64,000 nucleotides of DNA from NCBI RefSeq assembly GCF_016584085.1, contig NZ_NRSJ01000013.1, forward strand, positions 36,725 to 100,724, written 5' to 3'. A program made the position numbers and the translations under genes. The stretch comes from Halochromatium glycolicum. Lineage in GTDB: Bacteria; Pseudomonadota; Gammaproteobacteria; Chromatiales; Chromatiaceae. Below are positions 58,130 to 64,000 of this stretch, piece after piece (positions within the stretch are counted from its first letter, which is position 1; every line of letters begins with the position of its first letter). The notes under the pieces were generated by a model. It had not been told where the DNA came from and ran no database searches. It was given only the letters and a program-made list of their open reading frames with translations.

Positions 58130-59992
58130 TCAGCCCCGCTGGCGCGCATAGAGCGCCGCATAGCTCCCACCGCGCTCGATCAGCTCATCATGGCGCCCTT
58201 CCTCGACGACGCGCCCGTGCTCCAGGACCAGGATGCGGTCGGCGCGGCGCACCGCGCTGAGCCGGTGGGCGATGATCAGGGTCGTGCGGTTCGCGAGAAA
58301 GTCCTCGAGTGCGCCATGCAGCCGGCCCTCGGTGGCGCTGTCGAGGGCCGAGGTCGCCTCGTCCAGGATCACCACGGCCGGGTCGGCGAGCACCATCCGG
58401 GCGATCGCCAGGCGCTGCCGCTGCCCGCCCGACAGCCGCACCCCGTCGCGGCCGATGCGCTGGTCGAGGCCGTCGTCGAGCTCGCTGACCACCTGCTCGA
58501 GCTGGGCGATCCGCAGCGCATGCCAGAGGCGCTCGTCGTCGAGGTCGCGGCCGAGCGTCAGATTCATCCGCACCGTGTCATTGAACAGGGCCGGATGCTG
58601 CAGCACGGTCGAGACATGATCGCGCACCACGTCCATGCCGACCTGATCGACCGGCGCGCCGTCGAAACGGATGCTGCCGGAGGTCGGCGGATAGAGCCCG
58701 AGCAGCACCTGCACCAGTGTCGTCTTGCCGCTGCCGCTGGCGCCGACGATCGCGAGCTTCTCACCCGGCGCGATCCGAAAGCCGACCCCATCGAGCACAT
58801 TGGGGCCGTCGCCATAGGCGAAGCGCACGTCCTCGAGCGCGACGCCGACCGTGGTCTTGCCGGCGAACGGGTCCAGCCGGTGCGGATAGTCCGGCTCCTG
58901 ATGCATCTGCGTCAGCTGGTTGATGCGCTTGAGCGCCGCATCGGCGGCGTGGAAGGAATACTGCACGGTCAGCACCTCCTGCACCGGCCCCATCATGAAC
59001 CAGAGGTAGGCGAACACCGCTAGCATCTCGCCGATGCTGAGACCAGAGAACAGCACCATCAGCATGCTGACGGCGCGGAACAGATCGAAGCCGACCAGGA
59101 AGACCATGAACGAGGCGCGGCTGGCGGCCTCGCTCTTCCAGGTAAAGGCGCTCGAGAACTGGCGCATCCGGTCGGCGGTGGCGATGCTGCGGTCGATATA
59201 GAAACGCTCGCGGTTGCCGGCCCGGATCTGCTGGATCGCATCCAGGGTCTCGGCGAGGCTCTCCTGGAAGGCCTGATAGGCGCCGTTCTCGCGTCGCTTC
59301 ATCTCCTTGACGCGGCGGCCGAAGACCGTGGTCACGTAGATCACGACCGGGTTCAGCAATAGGATGAACAGCCCGAGCTGCCAGTGCATCCAGAGCAGGA
59401 TGATCGCGGTGCCGATGATGCTGAGCACCGCGACCAGCAGCTTCGAGACCGCGCCGCCGATGAATTGATCCAGCGCATCGAGGTCGGTGACCAGGTACGA
59501 GGCCACGGTGCCCGAGCCGAGGGTCTCGTACTCGGCCATTGAGACCCGCTGCAGGCGGGTGAGCAGATCGCGCCTGATCCGATAGACCACCTCCTTGGCG
59601 ACGACCGTGAACTCGCGTGTCTGCCAGACCTGCAGCGCCAGCGCGACCGCGCGCAGCAGCACCGTCAGGCCGAGGACCGCGAGGATGTAGAGCACCGGCC
59701 CCTGCCAGTCTGCGGGGAAGATCCGGTCCATCAGCGCGACGGCGGTACCCGGCTGATCCAACAAGACCTCGTCGACCAGGATCGGCATCAGCATCGGGAT
59801 CGGCACCGCGGCGAGCGTGCCGAGGATCGCGATCAGATTGGCCAGCACCAGCGCGCGCCGGTGGCGGCGCATCATCCCGAGCAGGTCGCGCCAGGCGTAA
59901 TGGCTGCGTTGCGGTGCCTCGGGATGCGCCGCACGCGAGCGACGCGCTGGGGCGGCTGCGGTGTCTGGGCTGGCGACGGTGGAGGCGGGCAT
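58130..59992 (-). CDS. ABC exporter, fused membrane and ATPase domains (MsbA/HlyB-like)
   Basis: 620 residues from ATG 59992 (a TTG at 60019 would add nine). The membrane domain spans residues ~35-325 with six helices (ALVLANLIAILGTLAAVPIP, LYILAVLGLTVLLRAVALAL, LVAVLSIIGTAIILLWMHW, LGLFILLLNPVVIYVTTVFG). ATPase: Walker A GASGSGKT, Q-loop VLQHPALF, signature LSGGQRQRLAIARM, Walker B VVILDEATSALDS, H-loop IIAHRLSAVR. A homodimer half-transporter exporting a lipid, peptide or drug. It is divergent from tolC, so it may work with TolC through an unseen adaptor, but this is conjecture. Confidence 0.93.
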   Translation of the reverse strand: MPASTVASPDTAAAPARRSRAAHPEAPQRSHYAWRDLLGMMRRHRRALVLANLIAILGTLAAVPIPMLMPILVDEVLLDQPGTAVALMDRIFPADWQGPVLYILAVLGLTVLLRAVALALQVWQTREFTVVAKEVVYRIRRDLLTRLQRVSMAEYETLGSGTVASYLVTDLDALDQFIGGAVSKLLVAVLSIIGTAIILLWMHWQLGLFILLLNPVVIYVTTVFGRRVKEMKRRENGAYQAFQESLAETLDAIQQIRAGNRERFYIDRSIATADRMRQFSSAFTWKSEAASRASFMVFLVGFDLFRAVSMLMVLFSGLSIGEMLAVFAYLWFMMGPVQEVLTVQYSFHAADAALKRINQLTQMHQEPDYPHRLDPFAGKTTVGVALEDVRFAYGDGPNVLDGVGFRIAPGEKLAIVGASGSGKTTLVQVLLGLYPPTSGSIRFDGAPVDQVGMDVVRDHVSTVLQHPALFNDTVRMNLTLGRDLDDERLWHALRIAQLEQVVSELDDGLDQRIGRDGVRLSGGQRQRLAIARMVLADPAVVILDEATSALDSATEGRLHGALEDFLANRTTLIIAHRLSAVRRADRILVLEHGRVVEEGRHDELIERGGSYAALYARQRG

Positions 59993-60146
59993 GGATTCCG
60001 GCAATCTCGTCTGCTCCAATGCGGCGAACGGTTCGCGGCGATCTGTTGCGGCGATTTGCGACGGCGCTATGACTGATTTGGCTCAAGCGTCTCGGCAGCT
60101 GATCGTCGGCTTCGGTTCCCGCGGCAGGATCGATCGGCAACCGACA

Positions 60147-60176
60147 TTGTGACGCATCGGGGCGCTCGCCTATACT
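60147..60176 (+). promoter_or_regulatory. sigma-70-like promoter for tolC
   Basis: TTGTGA (60147-60152), 18-bp spacer, TATACT (60171-60176), 46 bp before the tolC ATG. Four of six -35 and five of six -10 positions match the consensus. The rest of the 230-bp divergent gap shows nothing else clear. Confidence 0.55.
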
Positions 60177-60222
60177 CGCGCCAGTTGAGACCGACGCCCT
60201 GCCGCTCGCCCCTGGAAAACGG

Positions 60223-61614
60223 ATGCGCCCGACCAAGATGATGAGACCGCTCTGCAGAACCCTGCGCCCGCTGCTGCTATGCAGTCTGATGCTCCCCGCT
60301 GTGCTGTGGACCGCACAGGCCTCGGCTGCCGATCTGCTCGACATCTATGATCTGGCGGTCAGAAGCGACCCGACCTTGCGCGAAGAGGAACAGACCCTGT
60401 ACGCGACCCGCGAGGCGAAACCGCAGGCGCGCGCGCTGCTGCTGCCGAACTTCGGCATCAGCGGCAGCGTCGAGTACACCGATGTCGAGTCGAGCGGCCG
60501 CAGCCAACTCGGCAATGATTTCAGCCGTCAGGATGAGTTCCAGAGCCGGACCGCATCAGCGGTCGTCTCTCAGTCTCTCTATAACCGTGGTGACTGGATG
60601 CGGCTAAGCCAAGCCGATGACACCATCGCGCAGGCCCAGGCCCAGTATCAGAACGCCCAGATCGACCTGATGGTGCGCACCACCGAGGCCTACTTCGGCG
60701 TGCTGCGTGCCTCGGACCTGGTCCGGGTCCGGGAGGCGCTGGTCGCCGCTGACGAGCGCCAGCTCGAACAGTCCAAGCAGCGCTTCGAGGTCGGGCTGGT
60801 CGCGATCACCGATGTCAACGACAACCAGGCCGCTTATGACCGCTCCCGTGCCGATCTGATCACCGCGCGCAATGGTCTGGACAATGCCTGGGAGGCCCTG
60901 CGCCGGATCGTCGGACCGGTGCAGGTGCCGCTCGCGCGGCTCGGCGACCGGCTGCCCCTTTCGCCTCCGCAGCCCAATGACATCGATGTCTGGGCCGAGA
61001 CCGCGCTGGCCAACAATTACGGCATCGCCGCAGCGAAGGCGGCGGCCGAGGCGGCGCGCAAGGGCATCGAGATCGAGCGCTCGGGCTACTACCCGAGCCT
61101 CGACATGCAGGCCGGCTATGACCTCTCCCGCACCGAGCAGGAGTTCGGCACCGATACCGATTCGGGGTTCATCGGCCTGAACGTCAATATCCCGATCTAT
61201 CAGGGCGGTGCGGTCGCCTCGCGGACCCGGCAGGCCGGCCATGAGTTCCGGGCCGCCCAGGATCGGCTCGACCAGCAGCGCCGCGCGGTGATCAATCAGG
61301 TCAAGGACTCCTTCCGCGGCATCCTCTCGAGCATCAGCGACGTCAAGGCGCGCCAAGCGGCGATCGTCTCGGCACGCAGCTCGCTGGAATCCACCGAGGC
61401 CGGCCTCGAGGTCGGCACGCGCACGCAGGTCGATGTCCTGAACGCGCAGCGCAATCTGTTCCAGGCCGAGTTCGACTACCTCTCGGCGCGCTACGACTAC
61501 ATCATCAACGGCATCCTGCTGCACCAGGCGACCAGCACCCTGACGCGCGACGTGCTCGCGAAGGGGAACGCCTGGCTGACCAATGCCGATCAGGTACCAC
61601 CTCCGTCCTATTGA
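60223..61614 (+). CDS. tolC: TolC family outer-membrane channel protein
   Basis: 463 residues. Signal peptide (RPLLLCSLMLPAVLWTAQAS then AADLLDIYD). LLDIYDLAVRSDPTLREEEQ and AREAKPQ-like helix, LYNRGDWMRLSQADDTIAQA, VRTTEAYFGVLRASDLVRVR, EVGLVAITDVNDNQAAYDRS, then the second repeat GYYPSLDMQAGYDLSRTEQE, LNVNIPIYQGGAVASRTRQA and TRTQVDVLNAQRNLFQAEFD. The two-repeat alternating helix/beta design is typical of the TolC/OMF trimer that links inner-membrane pumps to the outside in multidrug efflux or type I secretion. Length fits. Neighbours are an ABC exporter (divergent) and aroC. Confidence 0.94.
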   Translation: MRPTKMMRPLCRTLRPLLLCSLMLPAVLWTAQASAADLLDIYDLAVRSDPTLREEEQTLYATREAKPQARALLLPNFGISGSVEYTDVESSGRSQLGNDFSRQDEFQSRTASAVVSQSLYNRGDWMRLSQADDTIAQAQAQYQNAQIDLMVRTTEAYFGVLRASDLVRVREALVAADERQLEQSKQRFEVGLVAITDVNDNQAAYDRSRADLITARNGLDNAWEALRRIVGPVQVPLARLGDRLPLSPPQPNDIDVWAETALANNYGIAAAKAAAEAARKGIEIERSGYYPSLDMQAGYDLSRTEQEFGTDTDSGFIGLNVNIPIYQGGAVASRTRQAGHEFRAAQDRLDQQRRAVINQVKDSFRGILSSISDVKARQAAIVSARSSLESTEAGLEVGTRTQVDVLNAQRNLFQAEFDYLSARYDYIINGILLHQATSTLTRDVLAKGNAWLTNADQVPPPSY

Positions 61615-61638
61615 TCGCTGCTCGGGTAATAGCCGCTC

Positions 61639-62754
61639 GTGTCCGGTAACAGCTTCGGGCGCTCGTTCGTCCTCACCAGCTTCGGCGAGAGCCATGGACC
61701 GGCGATCGGCGGCATCGTCGACGGTTGTCCGCCCGGCTTGCCGCTCTGCGAGGCCGATCTGCAGCAGGATCTCGATCGGCGCGCCCCGGGCAAGTCGCGC
61801 CACACGACGCAGCGGCGCGAGGCGGACCAGGTGCGCATCCTCTCCGGCCTGTTCGAGGGCGAGACCACCGGCGCCCCGATCGGGCTGCTGATCGAGAACC
61901 AGGACCAGCGCTCGAAGGACTACAGCGAGATCGCGACGCGCTTCCGCCCCGGTCACGCCGACTACAGCTACACGATGAAGTACGGCCGTCGCGACTACCG
62001 CGGTGGTGGGCGCTCGTCGGCGCGCGAGACCGCGATCCGGGTCGCCGCCGGCGGCATCGCCAAGGTCTGCCTGCGCCAGCTCGCCGGAATCGAGGTGCGC
62101 GGCTGCCTGTCGCGGCTCGGGCCGATCACGCTGCCCGCCCCGGGCGATGCGGGGTTCGACTGGGCGCAGGTGGAGCAGAACCCGTTCTTCTGCGGGGCCG
62201 TGGAGCGGGTCGCCGAGCTCGAGGCGTTCATGGATGAGCTGCGCAAATCCGGGGATTCGATTGGCGCCGAGGTCACCGTGATCGCTCAAGGGCTGCCGCC
62301 GGGCCTCGGTGAGCCGATCTTTGATCGCTTGGACGCCGAGATCGCGCATGCGCTGATGAGCATCAACGCGGTGAAGGGCGTCGAGCTCGGCGCCGGGTTC
62401 GCCAGCGTCGCCCAGCGCGGCACCGAACATCGTGACGAGATGTCACCGACCGGCTTCCTCTCGAACAACGCCGGTGGCGTGCTCGGCGGCATCTCGACCG
62501 GCCAGGACATCGTCGCCCGGCTGGCGCTGAAGCCGACCTCGAGCATCCGCCTGCCGGGCCGCTCGGTGGATCTCAGCGGCGCCGCCACCGAGATCGTCAC
62601 CAAGGGCCGCCATGACCCCTGCGTGGGCATTCGCGCGACGCCGATTGCCGAGGCGATGCTGGCGCTGGTGCTGGCCGACCACCTGCTGCGCCACCGCGCC
62701 CAGAACGCCCACGTGGAGCCGCCGCTCGCGCCGATCCCGTCCCAGGCCCCTTGA
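61639..62754 (+). CDS. aroC: chorismate synthase
   Basis: 371 residues from GTG 61639. Family motifs: [99 protein letters not shown], and [40 protein letters not shown]. It uses FMNH2 to make chorismate, the last shikimate-pathway step before aromatic amino acids, folate and quinones. The order aroC followed by an MFS gene is often seen in purple sulfur bacteria. Nothing unusual. Confidence 0.97.
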   Translation: MSGNSFGRSFVLTSFGESHGPAIGGIVDGCPPGLPLCEADLQQDLDRRAPGKSRHTTQRREADQVRILSGLFEGETTGAPIGLLIENQDQRSKDYSEIATRFRPGHADYSYTMKYGRRDYRGGGRSSARETAIRVAAGGIAKVCLRQLAGIEVRGCLSRLGPITLPAPGDAGFDWAQVEQNPFFCGAVERVAELEAFMDELRKSGDSIGAEVTVIAQGLPPGLGEPIFDRLDAEIAHALMSINAVKGVELGAGFASVAQRGTEHRDEMSPTGFLSNNAGGVLGGISTGQDIVARLALKPTSSIRLPGRSVDLSGAATEIVTKGRHDPCVGIRATPIAEAMLALVLADHLLRHRAQNAHVEPPLAPIPSQAP

Positions 62755-62812
62755 GCTCCAGCCCTTTAGAGGCTCGGGCCCATTGACTCAGGTTCCGCGC
62801 TCGGCTGAACCG

Positions 62813-63955
62813 ATGCCCTACGCGCGTCTTTCCGCCTTCTACCTCTTCCACTTTGGCGCCCTTGGTGCGCTGGTGCCCTTCTGGGGACCGTATCTGCTCG
62901 AGCGTGGGTTTGCGCCGGTCGCGATCGGGGTGCTGATGGCGATCCTGATGGGCACCAAGATTGTCGCCCCAAACCTGTTCGGCGCGCTCGCCGACTGGCG
63001 CGGCGAGCGGATGCCGATCGTCCGGCTCGGCGCGCTGCTCGCGCTGCTCGGCTTCGCTGCCGTGTTCTGGGCCGACGGCTTCTGGCTGATGGCCCTGACG
63101 ATGGCGGTCTGGAGCTTCTTCTGGAACGGTCCACTGCCGCTGATGGAGGCGGTGACCTTCAATCACCTTGGCACCCGGGTCAGCCGCTATGCCCAGGTGC
63201 GGGTCTGGGGCAGCATCGGGTTCATCCTGACCGTGCTCGTGGTCGGCTGGTGGCAGCAGCAGGCCGGTAGCGGCGTGGTGCCGGTTGCGGTGCTGGCGAT
63301 GTTCATCGGTATCCTGCTGAGCGTGCTGCTGGTGCCGGACCGTCCGCATGCGCATCAGGCGACTCAGCATCTATCGTTGCGACAGCTGCTGCGCCGCCGC
63401 GAGCTGCTGTTGTTCCTGACCGCCTGCATGCTAATGCAGGCCAGTCATGGCGCCTATTACGCCTTCTATTCGATCTTTCTCGAGTCCGCGGGCTACCGCG
63501 AGATGTCGATCGGGATGCTCTGGGCGCTCGGGGTCGCGATCGAGGTGCTGGTGTTCCTGCGGATGCATCGGTTGCTGGAACGCTTCGGCGCGCGCCGGCT
63601 GATCCTCGCCAGCCTGGCGCTGGCCGCGCTGCGGTGGCTCATGATCGGGTTCTTCGTCGAGATCGTTGCGCTGCAGATCCTTGCGCAGACCCTGCATGCG
63701 GCCTCGTTCGGGGTGTTTCATGCCGCGGCCATCCATCTGACGCATCAGTATTTCCCAGGCCCGACCCAGGGCCGCGGGCAGGCCCTCTACAACAGCCTGA
63801 GCTTCGGGGTCGGCGGCGCGATCGGCAGCCTGATCAGCGGGATGCTTTGGTCGTCGGCCGGGGCCGGCTGGACCTTCAGCGTTGCCGCCGGCTTTGCGGC
63901 GCTCGGGCTCGCTGCAGCCTACTGGAGCCGCACTCCCGATACCGTTGAAGCCTGA
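62813..63955 (+). CDS. MFS transporter (MFS_1-like, PPP/HcaT-type)
   Basis: 380 residues from ATG 62813 (the longer frame starting inside aroC is not protein-like). About 12 hydrophobic segments: LSAFYLFHFGALGALVPFWG, VAIGVLMAILMGTKIVAPNL, LGALLALLGFAAVFWADGFW, WGSIGFILTVLVVGWWQQQA, LLLFLTACMLMQASHGAYYA, and FGVGGAIGSLISGMLWSSAG. FGALADWRGERMPIVRLG is the family-type loop after helix 2. PPP/HcaT-like MFS proteins include putative 3-phenylpropionate carriers; the substrate here cannot be assigned. The last 45 bases of the window after its stop show nothing. Confidence 0.9.
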   Translation: MPYARLSAFYLFHFGALGALVPFWGPYLLERGFAPVAIGVLMAILMGTKIVAPNLFGALADWRGERMPIVRLGALLALLGFAAVFWADGFWLMALTMAVWSFFWNGPLPLMEAVTFNHLGTRVSRYAQVRVWGSIGFILTVLVVGWWQQQAGSGVVPVAVLAMFIGILLSVLLVPDRPHAHQATQHLSLRQLLRRRELLLFLTACMLMQASHGAYYAFYSIFLESAGYREMSIGMLWALGVAIEVLVFLRMHRLLERFGARRLILASLALAALRWLMIGFFVEIVALQILAQTLHAASFGVFHAAAIHLTHQYFPGPTQGRGQALYNSLSFGVGGAIGSLISGMLWSSAGAGWTFSVAAGFAALGLAAAYWSRTPDTVEA

Positions 63956-64000
63956 TCGCGCGCCCGCCGGGCGGCGCGCCCTTCGGGGGTGGCCCTTGGG

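Overview
This window is high-GC, gene-dense bacterial chromosome. Housekeeping neighbours (ypjD-like gene divergent from ffh, aroC, tolC, DUF1365-cfa-type lipid cluster, arsenosugar pair arsS/TIGR04282) point to a gammaproteobacterium. A Chromatiales/purple-sulfur-type organism is my best inference from gene content; no 16S or other decisive marker is present.

Region 1 (1-25.7 kb) is most of an extracellular contractile injection system (eCIS, Afp/PVC/MAC-like) operon on the + strand. In order it carries the C-terminal part of the sheath, the tube, a LysM-like tube/baseplate adaptor, a REP-like double stem-loop, a 58-residue protein, a spike split into two overlapping genes (gpD-like and gp5-like), a C-terminally membrane-anchored eCIS protein, gp25-like and gpJ/gp6-like baseplate proteins, a gp7/Afp12-like wedge, two fibre-like proteins, a conserved eCIS protein of unknown role, an AAA+ ATPase, a 1643-residue DUF4157 (HExxH) putative effector with an HNH-like tail, and a small partner protein. 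Most genes overlap or are spaced by fewer than 50 bp. The exception is a gap of about 460 bp at 15365-15825. It holds a strong sigma-70-like promoter, a tRNA-like RNA candidate ending in a T-loop and CCA, and a terminator-like hairpin. I see no PAAR tip or classical tape-measure gene inside the window.

Region 2 (25.7-33.4 kb) has a giant protein fusing four glycosyltransferase-like modules, a methyltransferase and an MptE/DUF115-like N-terminus, with no ordinary start codon in front of its conserved N-terminus. A sigma-54 activator with an altered GAFTGA loop and a secreted TIGR03790 protein follow.

Region 3 (33.5-40.7 kb) is a degraded island bounded by long imperfect direct repeats (33961-34404 and 40264-40619) and next to tRNA-Ala(CGC). 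It holds amber-interrupted genes, an internally deleted P-type ATPase relic, a DUF3326/P-type ATPase chimera, fragments of an ISNCY transposase, an HD-domain protein and a DUF134 protein, and a few intact cargo genes (Rpn-like, DUF2784, CoA-binding).

Region 4 (40.7-64 kb) is core-like: arsS and its sugar-transferase partner, ypjD, ffh, a GGDEF/EAL protein with a zinc-binding CZB tail, a secreted metalloprotease / secreted protein / pentapeptide-repeat membrane protein operon, an FAD oxidoreductase-DUF1365-cfa operon, a histidine phosphatase, a YheT-type hydrolase, an ABC exporter, tolC, aroC and an MFS transporter. A family of small interspersed repeats (42.6, 48.5 and 57.0 kb) sits at gene 3' ends and supplies the last codons of two genes. 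One copy is a 311-bp MITE-like unit with 21-bp terminal inverted repeats and a possible 4-bp target duplication.
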